From NCBI GenBank assembly GCA_051531935.1, contig JAOPTR010000001.1:124001-188000 (forward strand): a DNA stretch of 64,000 nt. The letters are read 5' to 3'. Position 1 is the stretch's first letter. Each line of letters opens with the position of its first letter. Positions 43,071 to 52,880 of the stretch are shown here, piece by piece. Below the pieces are notes generated by a model. The model was not told the origin of the DNA. It saw only the letters and a list, made by a program, of their open reading frames with translations, and searched no databases. The position numbers and the translations under genes are program-made. The stretch comes from OCS116 sp051531935 (GTDB lineage Bacteria; Pseudomonadota; Alphaproteobacteria; Rhizobiales; OSC116).

Positions 43071-44771
43071 ATGTTAGAGTTTTTACAAAAATTGGGAGTC
43101 GCCCGTGTAGGTGCGATGGTGGCTGTAGCTGTAGGTATGATTGGGTTTTTTGCATTTATTATGGTGCAAGTGAACTCACCAGTCTATGTGCCGCTTTACA
43201 CCGAATTATCCATGCGTGACATGCAAGAAATTGTGAAACGTTTGGAAGCACAGGGCATTCCGCATGAGTTAAAAAACGATGGCAGCACAATTTGGGTTCC
43301 AAAATCTAATTTGCAGCGGCTAAAAATGTCGTTCGCGGCAGATGGTTTACCAACGGGTGGTAGTGTTGGTTATGAAATTTTTGACAAAACCGACAGCCTT
43401 GGCACAACATCATATGTACAAAACCTAAATCACAAACGTGCATTAGAGGGTGAACTATCACGCACAATTTCGGCCTTACGTAATGTGGCGGCAGCTCGTG
43501 TGCATTTAGTATTACCTGAAAAGAAATTATTTTCGCGTAATGAAGCGCAGCCGACCGCATCAATTACATTACGTGTGCTTGGTGATATGGATCAGGCCAC
43601 TGTGAAATCTATTCAATATCTAGTGGCATCATCGGTAAAAGGTTTAAAGACATCATTTGTTGCGATTATTGATGAGCGCGGCAGAACTTTAGCTTCAGGC
43701 AATGGTGAGCAAGCTGGCCTTGGTCTTGCAAATAGTTTTGATGAGCGTTCAACCAAAATTGAAAGTCGTTTGAAGAAGCAAATTGAATTTTTACTGACAT
43801 CTGTGGTGGGTGAAGACAAAGCTCGTGTGAAAGTAACTGCTGAAATTCAGCTTAATTCAGTGACGGAAGCCACCGAAACTTATGACCCTGATGGCCAAGT
43901 TGTACGTTCAACACAAAGTAATGAAAAAGCCAACAATAGTGAAAACAGTGAGCAACAAGAAGCTGTCACATTAAATAATGACCTTCCTAATGCAGGAGCT
44001 GCCGATGGCGCAGGTGGCAATCAATCTAAAATTGAAGGCAACAGCACAAGCGAAACTGTTAATTACGAAATTTCAAAAACCACGCGCACAGAAATAATTG
44101 CAGCGGGTAACATTACAAAATTATCTGTAGCTGTATTGGTAGACGGTGTTTACGAAAACGATGCTGACGGCAACGCAGCTTATAGCCCTCGTTCGCAAGA
44201 GGAACTGGACAAAATCAACGCATTGGTACGTACTGCTATAGGGTATGATGCAAAGCGTGGTGATGTGGTGAATGTGGTGAATTTGCAATTTGTATCTAAC
44301 ATTGTGGTGCCAGAAGAAATTGCTGAGCCAGGCATGTTTGAATTTACCAAAGCTGAATTATTTCGCATTGCTGAACTCGGTACATTATTCTTTATATCTA
44401 TCATCGTGCTATTTATGGTGGTTCGCCCTCTCATCAAACGTATTTTAAGCCCAGAAGATATGGAACAACCATTGCTTGTTGACCCTAACAGAGTGATCCA
44501 CAAAGTGAATGATGCTGGCCAACCTGTGGCAGTGCTACCAGATGGAACAGAAGTTTCACCAGGGGTGATTGCCGCACTTGAAGACAAAGCCGCTGCGCCT
44601 AAGCCTAAAATTTCGGCCAAGCTGGAAACCGCATTGGCAACGGGTGATTTACAACAATCTACCATTAAACATGTTGGTGAAATTGTGAACAATAACCCCG
44701 ATGAAACATTGTCAATTTTACGTGGTTGGTTGAGCGAAGGTGAAGAAGAACGCCGCGCTGTCCCATTGTAA
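43071..44771 (+). CDS. fliF: Flagellar MS-ring protein
   Basis: This 566-residue protein has an N-terminal membrane helix (RVGAMVAVAVGMIGFFAFIM), ring-building motifs (YVPLYTELSMRDMQEIVKRL, RVHLVLPEKKLFSR), a variable periplasmic loop, a second helix (ELGTLFFISIIVLFMVVRP) and the C-terminal FliG-binding end DETLSILRGWLSEG. GAGG precedes the ATG. It is first in fliF-fliG-fliH-fliN-flbD, the same order as the Caulobacter fliF operon. Confidence 0.96.
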   Translation: MLEFLQKLGVARVGAMVAVAVGMIGFFAFIMVQVNSPVYVPLYTELSMRDMQEIVKRLEAQGIPHELKNDGSTIWVPKSNLQRLKMSFAADGLPTGGSVGYEIFDKTDSLGTTSYVQNLNHKRALEGELSRTISALRNVAAARVHLVLPEKKLFSRNEAQPTASITLRVLGDMDQATVKSIQYLVASSVKGLKTSFVAIIDERGRTLASGNGEQAGLGLANSFDERSTKIESRLKKQIEFLLTSVVGEDKARVKVTAEIQLNSVTEATETYDPDGQVVRSTQSNEKANNSENSEQQEAVTLNNDLPNAGAADGAGGNQSKIEGNSTSETVNYEISKTTRTEIIAAGNITKLSVAVLVDGVYENDADGNAAYSPRSQEELDKINALVRTAIGYDAKRGDVVNVVNLQFVSNIVVPEEIAEPGMFEFTKAELFRIAELGTLFFISIIVLFMVVRPLIKRILSPEDMEQPLLVDPNRVIHKVNDAGQPVAVLPDGTEVSPGVIAALEDKAAAPKPKISAKLETALATGDLQQSTIKHVGEIVNNNPDETLSILRGWLSEGEEERRAVPL

Positions 44772-44827
44772 TAAAGTACCTTTATAATAAATTGCTGATA
44801 AAAATAGATGAAAGTAAATAAGAGACT

Positions 44828-45868
44828 ATGAGTCAAGTCGTAACCGTTGAAACAGAACTAAAGGACGCCTCTTTTGAGGAGTTAGAAGGCAAGCAGAAAG
44901 CTGCCCTCTTAATGATGGCGCTCGGCACCGAACATGGCTCGAGAATATGGGAAGCCCTCATTGATGAAGAAATTAAAGAAATTTCATTAGAAATGAGCCG
45001 CATGGGTAATATTAATGCTGAAGTTATTGAGCATTTGCTTATTGATTTCATCAGTCAAATGTCGGCATCTGGCGCGTTAACAGGTAGTTTTGATGCGACT
45101 GAACGTTTATTGAAGCAGTTTTTACCTGGTGATCGTGTATCATCTATTTTGGAAGAAATTCGTGGCCCTGCTGGACGTAATATGTGGGAACAGCTTTCCA
45201 ACGTACAAGAAGATGTTTTAGCAAATTATCTTAAAAACGAATATCCGCAAACAGTATCGGTTGTATTGTCTAAACTTCGGTCTGACCAGAGTGCCAAAAT
45301 ATTGGGTCTGTTGCCCGATGACTTTGCGCTAGAAGTTGTGAACAGAATGCTAACCATGGAAGCTGTACAACGCGAAATTCTTGACCGTATTGAAGATACA
45401 TTGCGCATTGAATTTATGTCTAGCCTTGCACAAACAAACCGCCGTGATGCCCATGAGCAAATGGCCGACATCTTTAACAGTTTCGACCGCCAAACAGAAG
45501 CACGTTTTCTCACTTCGCTTGAAGAGGAAAATCGCGAATCTGCAGAGCGCATTAAACATCTTATGTTTACATTTGAAGATTTGGGTAAATTGGATGGCAC
45601 AGGTTGCCAAACATTATTACGCGACACACCAAAAGACAAATTGGCAATTGCTCTTAAAGGCACAACCGATGCGATGCGTGATTTCTTCTTTAGTAATATG
45701 TCACAACGTGCTGCGAAAATGTTGAACGATGATTTAGAAGTTATGGGCCCTGTAAGGCTTAAAGACGTAGATGAAGCTCAATTGCATATGGTCAACTTAT
45801 GTAAAGATTTAGCTGCAAAAGGCCAGATTGTAATCAGTAATGATTCTGGTGCAGATGATTATATTTAA
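44828..45868 (+). CDS. fliG: Flagellar motor switch protein FliG
   Basis: This 346-residue protein has the N-terminal FliF-binding domain (LEGKQKAALLMMALGTEHGS), the middle EHPQ-like region (LKNEYPQTVSVVLSKL) and the C-terminal torque domain (MFTFEDLGKLDGTGCQTLLRD and residues after). It couples stator force to the rotor and binds the FliM/FliN C-ring. AAGAG precedes the ATG. It lies 56 nt after fliF. Confidence 0.95.
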   Translation: MSQVVTVETELKDASFEELEGKQKAALLMMALGTEHGSRIWEALIDEEIKEISLEMSRMGNINAEVIEHLLIDFISQMSASGALTGSFDATERLLKQFLPGDRVSSILEEIRGPAGRNMWEQLSNVQEDVLANYLKNEYPQTVSVVLSKLRSDQSAKILGLLPDDFALEVVNRMLTMEAVQREILDRIEDTLRIEFMSSLAQTNRRDAHEQMADIFNSFDRQTEARFLTSLEEENRESAERIKHLMFTFEDLGKLDGTGCQTLLRDTPKDKLAIALKGTTDAMRDFFFSNMSQRAAKMLNDDLEVMGPVRLKDVDEAQLHMVNLCKDLAAKGQIVISNDSGADDYI

Positions 45869-45888
45869 TAGAAGAAGAGACGATAGAG

Positions 45889-46908
45889 ATGGCTGAAACG
45901 CTTAAATTCACATTTGACACTGCCTTCGGAACCCGTTCCGAACATGAACCAGTGCAAGAAGCTTTGCCTGTTATCACTCAGGCAGATGTGGATGCCGCGC
46001 GCACCCAAGGTTTTATCCAAGGACGAGAAGACGGTTTATCTGAAGCTACAGCGCAATTTAGCGCAGAAACCAGAGCTACATTTGACAAAATTACCAATGG
46101 CTTGACCCAAATATTAAGTGCCCAAGCTGCCGCAGCCACAGCTGCCATTACCCAAGCCGAAAACTATGCATTGTTGATTGCGCAAAAAATTGCCAAAGCA
46201 GCTTTGGTTCAGCACCCGACACTACAAGTAAAAGCATTGGTTGATGATTGCCTGTCGCATATTAATTTAATGCCCCATTTGGTCATTAGAGTGAATGAAA
46301 GCATGAGCCAACAAGTGCAAACAGAATTACAGCCAATCATTGCCGAAAAAGGGTTTGAGGGGAAACTGATTATTTTGGGCGAAGAAAATATTCCACTTGG
46401 CGATTGCGCCATTGAATGGGCAGATGGTGGCGTGGCACACAATACGCAAGAGATTGTAAAAACAATTAGTAATAAGCTTGCTGATTATTTTGGTTTTGAT
46501 GCTGAAGCTGTGCAAGCAGATGTTGAGCCAGAACCAAACACTGATGGCTTGGAATTAATAGATGAAACCGCTGACGAAGATGATGACGGTGATATTTTTG
46601 CTGCAGATGAGTTTGAAGATGACAATTTTGAACAGGGTGATGAGCCTGACCAAACCGATGAACAAGTTCAAGAGACAATTGAAACCATTGAAGCGAGTGA
46701 TGTTGAAACTGACAGTCATGAAGCATCAACTGAAATTGACCAAGATTTAGATACAGATGATTTTGATGATTTAATTGACCCTGATGAAATGGATGCAGCT
46801 GCATCTGATGCGGGTGATTTTATTGAAGTTGTACAAAAAGAACAAGCTGAACAGATGGACGAGACTATGTCCGCCTCATCTGATTTGGAAGGACAAATAG
46901 ATGAGTGA
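45889..46908 (+). CDS. fliH: FliH-like (FlbE) flagellar ATPase regulator with a long acidic tail
   Basis: This 339-residue protein has the FliH layout in residues 1-205: an N-terminal segment, GFIQGREDGLSEATAQF, a coiled coil with Ala/Gln-rich helices and a C-terminal region (LGDCAIEWADGGVAHN). FliH binds the FliI ATPase and links it to the C-ring. Residues 206-339 have over fifty Asp/Glu and a single Lys, so they add an extremely acidic, unstructured extension. The end overlaps fliN by 8 nt. The operon order matches flbE in Caulobacter. Confidence 0.88.
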   Translation: MAETLKFTFDTAFGTRSEHEPVQEALPVITQADVDAARTQGFIQGREDGLSEATAQFSAETRATFDKITNGLTQILSAQAAAATAAITQAENYALLIAQKIAKAALVQHPTLQVKALVDDCLSHINLMPHLVIRVNESMSQQVQTELQPIIAEKGFEGKLIILGEENIPLGDCAIEWADGGVAHNTQEIVKTISNKLADYFGFDAEAVQADVEPEPNTDGLELIDETADEDDDGDIFAADEFEDDNFEQGDEPDQTDEQVQETIETIEASDVETDSHEASTEIDQDLDTDDFDDLIDPDEMDAAASDAGDFIEVVQKEQAEQMDETMSASSDLEGQIDE

Positions 46909-47251
46909 ACAAGACACACCTGGCGGCGAGCTGGGCTTAGACAATTTTAGCGGAAATGACGCAGATGGCAATGTTAACGTCGCCATGGCGCCAGAAGTTG
47001 ACCACACTGCACAAGATTTAGAAGCTGTATTTGACGTGCCCGTAACTGTGAGTGCCATTTTAGGCCGCTCGTTAATGGATGTTAGCGAATTACTGAGCAT
47101 GGAAGAAGGCTCTATCATTCCGCTGGATAGAAAAGTGGGTGAAGCCATCGATATTTATGTAAATAACCGCCATGTTGCACGTGGTGAAGTGGTGATGACA
47201 GAAGGTCGCTTGGGTGTGACCATGACTGAAATCATTAAGAGCGAAGGTTAA
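46901..47251 (+). CDS. fliN: Flagellar motor switch protein FliN
   Basis: This 116-residue protein has the SpoA domain: VTVSAILGRSLMDVSELLSM, GSIIPLDRKVGEAIDIYVN and VARGEVVMTEGRLGVTMTEI. It forms the lower C-ring. The ribosome site AAGGA lies inside the overlapping fliH end. An N-terminal 45-residue Asp/Gly-rich leader precedes the domain. FlbD starts 6 nt later. Confidence 0.96.
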   Translation: MSEQDTPGGELGLDNFSGNDADGNVNVAMAPEVDHTAQDLEAVFDVPVTVSAILGRSLMDVSELLSMEEGSIIPLDRKVGEAIDIYVNNRHVARGEVVMTEGRLGVTMTEIIKSEG

Positions 47252-47257
47252 ATTGAT

Positions 47258-48634
47258 ATGAGATTATTAATTGTCGGCACATTGAATGGCCAATTGACCA
47301 CAGCCACAAAAATGGCAATGGATAAGGGTGCAAAAGTTATGCATGCCGAAGACATTATTAAAGCCATGCACATTGTCAGAAGTGGCAAAGGTGCTGATTT
47401 AGCCATGGTCGATGTAAATTTAAACATCGGCAGTTTGATATCTTCGTTTGAAACAGAGCATATACACATTCCTGTTGTGGCATGTGGCGTTGAGAATGAT
47501 GCAGCGGCTGCCGTTGCAGCCATTAAAGCCGGTGCTAAAGAATATATTCCCCTACCCCCAGACGCAGAACTAATCGCCGCCATTATTGCTGCTGTAAGTG
47601 AAGACAACCACAAAATGATTTGCCGCGATGCCGCGATGGAACGTGTGGTTGAACTTGCCAAGCAAGTTGCACCAAGCCAAGCTTCTATTCTTATCACTGG
47701 TGAAAGTGGTACGGGTAAAGAAGTGATGGCGCAGTATATTCATCAAAAATCTAAACGTGGTGACAAGCCATTTATTTCGGTTAACTGTGCGGCCATTCCA
47801 GAGCATTTAATTGAATCTGAATTATTCGGCCACGAAAAAGGCGCTTTTACAGGTGCAATTGCGCGTAGAGTTGGTAAGTTTGAAGAAGCCAATGGTGGAA
47901 CATTATTGCTCGATGAAATCAGCGAAATGGACATTCGTTTACAAGCTAAATTATTACGCGTTATCCAAGAGCGTGTGCTTGATCGCATTGGTGGCAATAA
48001 GTCTGTACCTGTTGACATCCGCATCATTGCCACATCTAACCGCGACCTCACACAAGCCGTACGCGATGGAATTTTTAGAGAAGATTTGTTATTTCGTTTA
48101 AACGTTGTGAATTTAAAACTACCTGCATTACGTGAGCGCCCGAATGACATTGCTGTATTGGCTGAGCATTTTATTGGAAAATATTCAGTGATGAACGGCA
48201 TGGAAGTGAAACCACTAAGTGACGGCGCTAGAAAACAGCTCGAAAGCAGCCCTTGGAAAGGCAATGTACGTGAACTTGAAAATACCATCCATCGTGCTGT
48301 ATTGCTAAGCACTGAAAATGTAATTGGTGAGGAAAGCCTGCGCACACCTGAAGGTTACCAAATTGGTGGTGGCGAAACTCGCGACACTGCAAGCCATGCA
48401 GCATTAACCGCAGAAGCTGCTTCTGCCTCATTGATCGGCCAAACTGTTGCTGAAGTTGAACAAGGTTTGATATTAAAAACCTTGTCTCATTGTTTGGGCA
48501 ACCGCACGCATGCCGCCAATATTTTGGGTATTTCAATCCGTACTTTGCGCAACAAATTAAAACAATATGGCGAATCTGGCGTCGACATTCCTGCGCCAAA
48601 TACAGGCGAGGCCATGCCCCGCCCGCATATGTAA
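47258..48634 (+). CDS. flbD: FlbD, sigma54-dependent flagellar regulator
   Basis: This 458-residue protein has a degenerate receiver domain (residues 1-120), an AAA+ sigma54-contact domain (Walker A GESGTGKE 148-155, the GAFTGA loop 195-200) and a C-terminal Fis-type HTH (LGNRTHAANILGISIRTLRN). The receiver has Asp52 but lacks the usual N-terminal acid pair (LIVGTLN), as in Caulobacter FlbD, so it may be controlled by a partner such as FliX rather than phosphorylation. It activates class III/IV flagellar promoters such as the sigma54 site before fliK. It lies 6 nt after fliN. Confidence 0.95.
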   Translation: MRLLIVGTLNGQLTTATKMAMDKGAKVMHAEDIIKAMHIVRSGKGADLAMVDVNLNIGSLISSFETEHIHIPVVACGVENDAAAAVAAIKAGAKEYIPLPPDAELIAAIIAAVSEDNHKMICRDAAMERVVELAKQVAPSQASILITGESGTGKEVMAQYIHQKSKRGDKPFISVNCAAIPEHLIESELFGHEKGAFTGAIARRVGKFEEANGGTLLLDEISEMDIRLQAKLLRVIQERVLDRIGGNKSVPVDIRIIATSNRDLTQAVRDGIFREDLLFRLNVVNLKLPALRERPNDIAVLAEHFIGKYSVMNGMEVKPLSDGARKQLESSPWKGNVRELENTIHRAVLLSTENVIGEESLRTPEGYQIGGGETRDTASHAALTAEAASASLIGQTVAEVEQGLILKTLSHCLGNRTHAANILGISIRTLRNKLKQYGESGVDIPAPNTGEAMPRPHM

Positions 48635-48702
48635 TATTATAAAGTTCAAGAATTGAGTTGAATACAAGTTCAGATGTCTAGAAAAGATGAAATGAAAACC
48701 AA

Positions 48703-50892
48703 ATGAGTGAAATATCTACAACTGATCGAGCCACTGCCAATAGCGCGCAGATACCAACGCCACTAGGTGGCGCTGCGTCTTCAGCATCCGATTTGCCAAG
48801 CATTTCTGTATTCCCAAGCATAAGATCTTTACTCCGTCGTGCCGACATTGGTTTTGCGCTCGGCATCATGGCAATTCTGACGATTATGATCTTGCCTCTG
48901 CCATCATATTTGATGGATTTTACACTAGCATTGTCGATTACCTTTTCCATTTTGATTATGATGAACGCCCTGTTCATCTCAAAGCCGCTAGAATTTTCGG
49001 TTTTTCCTACAGTATTGCTGATTGCAACCTTGCTGCGGCTTTCCTTGAACTTGGCATCCACACGACTTATTTTATCGCACGGGCATGAAGGCCCTGCTGC
49101 TGCGGGTAAAGTGATTGAAGCTTTTGGTTCTTTTGTGATGCAAGGCAACTTTATCATTGGTATCATTGTATTTTCTATCTTGGTTCTGGTGAACTTTATC
49201 GTAATCACCAAAGGTTCTGGCCGTATTGCTGAAGTGGCAGCGCGCTTTAGCTTAGACGCCATGCCCGGCAAACAAATGGCCATTGATGCTGATTTATCGG
49301 CTGGCATTATTAGCGAAGAAGAAGCCAAACAAAAACGGAAAGACCTAGAAGCAGAATCGGCATTTTTTGGTTCTATGGATGGTGCCAGTAAATTTGTTAA
49401 AGGTGATGCGATTGCAGGCCTGATCATTACCTTCATCAACGTGCTTGGTGGTATTATTGTTGGTGTTGTGCAAAATGACATGTCAATGGCTGATGCCGCA
49501 GAAGCCTATACCTTGCTTACCATTGGCGACGGTTTGGTGAGCCAAATCCCATCACTCATTGTATCGGTATCAGCTGGTTTATTGGTATCTAAAGCCGGCG
49601 TTTCTGGAAGTGCCGACAAAGCTTTAATCGGCCAATTGAGTGCCTACCCAAAAGGGTTAGGCCTTGTATCGACGATGATGATCGGCATGGCATTTCTGCC
49701 CGGCATTCCGCTGATTCCATTTTTTATTATGGGTGGTGCGGCAGGTTATGGAGCTTATGTTGCAACCAAGAAGCAGAAAATTGCACAACTTAGATTAGAT
49801 GTTACACGCGTGACTGAGGAGCTTGCCACCACAGAAGAAGTGGCAGATGAACCAATTGCGACAGCCCTGAAGATGGATGAATTGCGTTTGGAAATTGGCA
49901 TTAATCTACTACCGCTGATTAAAAACCAAGAAAGCCCAGAAGAAGAAGACCGCCTGACACAGCAAATTAAAGCATTACGCCGCCAATTGGCAACCGATAT
50001 GGGCTTTATTATGCCATCTGTGCGGATTTTGGACAATGTGCGCCTTGATGGCAATGCATATAACATTCGCATTAAAGAAGTTGAAGCGGGCAGTGGTACA
50101 ATTTATGTTGACCAACTTATGGTTATGGAGCCAACAGGCGCACCAATTGAACTACCTGGTACACACACAATTGAGCCAACATTTGGCATTCCTGCCAGTT
50201 GGATTGCTGAAAGCTTACGCGATGAAGCCCATATGCGCGGTTACACAGTGGTTGACCCCGCGACTGTTTTGGCGACACATCTAACTGAAACCATAAAAAA
50301 TAATATGGCAGACCTACTTTCTTATGGCGAAGTGCGCGGCTTGCTACAAGAAATGCCTGAAAATCATCAGAAGTTATTAGAAGACATTTGCCCGTCAATG
50401 ATCAGCACAAGCGGCATTCAGCGTGTATTGCAAACTCTATTAACTGAGCGTATTTCAATTCGTGATCTACCAACGATATTAGAAGCCATTGCTGAAATTG
50501 TGGGTATTTCGCAACATCCTGGCACCATTGCAGAACATGTGCGCACACGACTTGCACGCCAAATATGTGCCGCAAATTCGGGCATGGACGGTAATTTAGC
50601 GTTCATCACGTTAAGCCCTGAATGGGAGCAAAATTTTGCTGACAGCATTATTGGCCAAGGCGAAGAACGCCAATTGGCTATGGCGCCAAGCCAATTGCAA
50701 GAATTTATCACCCTTGTGCGTGACCAATTTGAGCAAGCGGCTGCTATGGGTGAAAACCCTGTATTGCTGACCAGCCCAGGAGTGCGCACATTTGTTCGCT
50801 CTATCGTTGATCGTTTTAGAAACCAAACATTTGTGATGTCACAAAATGAAATTCATCCGCAAGCCAAATTAAAAACCGTTGGGCAAATATAA
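48703..50892 (+). CDS. flhA: Flagellar export gate protein FlhA
   Basis: This 729-residue protein has eight hydrophobic helices in the first 330 residues, with the FHIPEP signature region (GRIAEVAARFSLDAMPGKQM, DADLSAGIISEEEA), then a large cytoplasmic export domain (ending FRNQTFVMSQNEI). It forms the nonameric export gate ring. It is 68 nt after flbD. The ribosome site is weak. Confidence 0.97.
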   Translation: MSEISTTDRATANSAQIPTPLGGAASSASDLPSISVFPSIRSLLRRADIGFALGIMAILTIMILPLPSYLMDFTLALSITFSILIMMNALFISKPLEFSVFPTVLLIATLLRLSLNLASTRLILSHGHEGPAAAGKVIEAFGSFVMQGNFIIGIIVFSILVLVNFIVITKGSGRIAEVAARFSLDAMPGKQMAIDADLSAGIISEEEAKQKRKDLEAESAFFGSMDGASKFVKGDAIAGLIITFINVLGGIIVGVVQNDMSMADAAEAYTLLTIGDGLVSQIPSLIVSVSAGLLVSKAGVSGSADKALIGQLSAYPKGLGLVSTMMIGMAFLPGIPLIPFFIMGGAAGYGAYVATKKQKIAQLRLDVTRVTEELATTEEVADEPIATALKMDELRLEIGINLLPLIKNQESPEEEDRLTQQIKALRRQLATDMGFIMPSVRILDNVRLDGNAYNIRIKEVEAGSGTIYVDQLMVMEPTGAPIELPGTHTIEPTFGIPASWIAESLRDEAHMRGYTVVDPATVLATHLTETIKNNMADLLSYGEVRGLLQEMPENHQKLLEDICPSMISTSGIQRVLQTLLTERISIRDLPTILEAIAEIVGISQHPGTIAEHVRTRLARQICAANSGMDGNLAFITLSPEWEQNFADSIIGQGEERQLAMAPSQLQEFITLVRDQFEQAAAMGENPVLLTSPGVRTFVRSIVDRFRNQTFVMSQNEIHPQAKLKTVGQI

Positions 50893-50973
50893 ACTGACAA
50901 CAAAGTTGGCATCACAATAAATGCGCCAAATATAAATGCAAAAGTTTGAGTAGATAGAAATTAGGTAGATAAA

Positions 50974-52038
50974 ATGGCAACACATATTTTTAGAGGCAAT
51001 GATAAAGACCAAGCCTATCGTGACATGCAAGCCATGGTCGGGAAAGACGTATTTATCATCCGCGAATTTACTGACGCTGCTGGCCTCTATTGTATTGAAG
51101 CTGCGCCTAAAGTTTCGCCCTCTAGCATACGTGAAAATGCAATACCTCAAACCGCCAAACCATCGACCATCGCAAAACCCAGTAACATTGAGCGTTTTAC
51201 AATTTCGCAATTGCTAAGCCAATTACGCCAAGCTGGGTTTGCCGAGCCAACATTGCGCCAATTTATGTATTGGGTAAAACGTCAAAACGATGAAAACCCC
51301 GAAATTAATAAAAACCAACCCAAAGACATTGCGTTACAAAAATTTGCCGAATATTTGGACCAACAAAAAGTTGTGGCGCCCATTGAAGATGCGCCTCAAC
51401 ATGCGGTGCTATTGGTTGGCCCTCCAGGAAGTGGCAAAACAGTAACCACCACCAAATTATGTGCACGTGCTTTAATGCAAGGCGAGACCGTTGATTTTGT
51501 GACGCTAGATTGTGTACGCACTGGCGGCGTGGAACACGCCAAAAGCCTAACTAGTTTTTTAGAAATAGACTTGATAGAGCTTAAGGACGCGCAGAAATTT
51601 TCGACTTGGTTGGATAGATATAGTAAAAATGTAAACCAGAATGTGACCTTTATCGACAGTCTCTCGACCAATATTTATGATATGGAAGATATGCGTTGGC
51701 TATTGGATTATATGGAAGCGGCTGAACAGAATGACGTAAAAGTTGAGCCCATTTTAGTTTTGAGCGCCACCACTGATGCCACAACAATCGGCGATTATGC
51801 AACCACCTTTAAATCTATGGGCATTGACCGTGTGATTTTGACATGTTGGGACATTGCGAGCAAACCTGCAGCTACATTCAGCGCAGTTATAGATGCAGGG
51901 TTAAAAATTGCCATGATAAGTGACAGCCCTTATTTATCGGGTGGTACAGAAAAATTAGACTCACTTAGTTTGGCAACAAAGCTAGCCACCAAAAAAGGCA
52001 TGCCCGCATGGCTGTCGCAAATTGGTAAGTTGAAATAA
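50974..52038 (+). CDS. Divergent FlhF-like SRP-type NTPase
   Basis: This 354-residue protein has an N-terminal domain with the FlhF-like start (FRGNDKDQAYRDMQAMVGKD), a helical N domain and a G domain with P-loop VGPPGSGKT at 148-156 and VTLDCVRTGGVEHAKSL, like the SRP GTPase DTYRxGA region. It directly follows flhA, the usual flhF place. The G3 DTAGR position reads IDSLSTN and the G4 TKxD reads LTCWD, so GTP specificity or hydrolysis may be lost. It may work in flagellar placement. AGG precedes the ATG. Confidence 0.8.
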   Translation: MATHIFRGNDKDQAYRDMQAMVGKDVFIIREFTDAAGLYCIEAAPKVSPSSIRENAIPQTAKPSTIAKPSNIERFTISQLLSQLRQAGFAEPTLRQFMYWVKRQNDENPEINKNQPKDIALQKFAEYLDQQKVVAPIEDAPQHAVLLVGPPGSGKTVTTTKLCARALMQGETVDFVTLDCVRTGGVEHAKSLTSFLEIDLIELKDAQKFSTWLDRYSKNVNQNVTFIDSLSTNIYDMEDMRWLLDYMEAAEQNDVKVEPILVLSATTDATTIGDYATTFKSMGIDRVILTCWDIASKPAATFSAVIDAGLKIAMISDSPYLSGGTEKLDSLSLATKLATKKGMPAWLSQIGKLK

Positions 52039-52044
52039 GCCAAG

Positions 52045-52539
52045 CTAATTGCTAGACCCGAACGTTAACTTCACCATGACAAACGCGTCGTCGCCATTTT
52101 CATAATGATTGGCAATTTGTTGAATCCGGAAAAAACCGAACTTTTTGTACAAGCGTATGGCGCGACCATTCTTTTTTTCGACAAATATTCGAATGGCCAA
52201 TTTGGGACATGTGACGATGGCTTCTCTGAGTAAAAATGCGCCAATGCCTTTGCTGGCATGTTTATCTATCACAACAAGACTGTTTCCATTTGTCCAAGGT
52301 CTAAACCTTTTGCTGTGAGTGGCGGCATAACCTGCAAATTCGCCATCAAAAAAACCCGTAAAAATTCCGTGTTGCTCGTCTTCAATATGATTTTGTATTT
52401 CTTCAACGCTTTGGTTTGTCGGATCATTTGGAAAGGCAATATATTGTGCTTCCATAATGCTTTGCGCATCAGCGACAATCGCGCGGCGAACCTCAATTTT
52501 GTCACCGTATTTTTTCTCGAACCTAGAAAGATTATACAT
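52045..52539 (-). CDS. GNAT family N-acetyltransferase (RimI-like)
   Basis: This 164-residue protein has the GNAT motifs SLVVIDKHASKGIGAFLLRE (acyl-CoA site) and KNGRAIRLYKKFGFFRI near the end. It converges with the FlhF-like gene, 6 nt away. The substrate is unknown. The ATG at 52539 has GAGA seven bases upstream and is chosen over 52551. It may be unrelated to motility. Confidence 0.8.
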   Translation of the reverse strand: MYNLSRFEKKYGDKIEVRRAIVADAQSIMEAQYIAFPNDPTNQSVEEIQNHIEDEQHGIFTGFFDGEFAGYAATHSKRFRPWTNGNSLVVIDKHASKGIGAFLLREAIVTCPKLAIRIFVEKKNGRAIRLYKKFGFFRIQQIANHYENGDDAFVMVKLTFGSSN

Positions 52540-52880
52540 TTGCAATCTCATTCAAACTAAATATTTTCCCTTAATGACAAATTATAGAGATAGATTAATT
52601 GAAATTAAATGCCCTGCTGAAATCAGAGTTAATGATTAACTATTAGCCCACTCAAAAATTCAACTTTAGTTAAAGTGCTGCCCATACTTTCCCACAATTT
52701 CGGCTAATTGTAAGCTTATGACCTAGATATAATGATGATCTGATATGCTTTGAGAACCGCAAACGCAAAAAAACCGACTCGGAGGAGATTGTCTCGAACT
52801 CGGAGCAAGTGATATTCCTAGCAGCAAGCGCATTTGAGGATGCACTTGCGAGCCAGAATAGAATAGAAAGTAATTACTTT
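52540..52880. other. Non-coding stretch between the GNAT and fliJ genes
   Basis: This stretch holds a 15-bp palindrome AGTTAATGATTAACT (52627-52641), a perfect TATAAT near 52724-52729, two ACTCGGAG repeats and a GC-richer part with a hairpin GCAAG...GCAT/ATGC...CTTGC (about 52823-52849). The 22-bp palindrome at 52863 begins here. A structured RNA or a long fliJ 3' UTR is possible. No gene is seen. Confidence 0.5.
52767..52803 (-). terminator. Possible intrinsic terminator of fliI-fliJ
   Basis: On the minus strand a two-part stem (CCGA/TCGG outside, GAGA/TCTC inside, unequal bulges) is followed by seven T residues. It would end the fliJ transcript about 80-115 nt past the stop. Confidence 0.35.

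Noticed and set aside
46466..46804. Minus-strand Gln/Leu/His-rich ORF
   Set aside because: It is the mirror of the acidic FliH tail.
48678..49481. 267-residue minus-strand ORF over flhA
   Set aside because: It lies wholly on the opposite strand to flhA, has Ser/Ile-rich low-complexity composition, and has no ribosome site.
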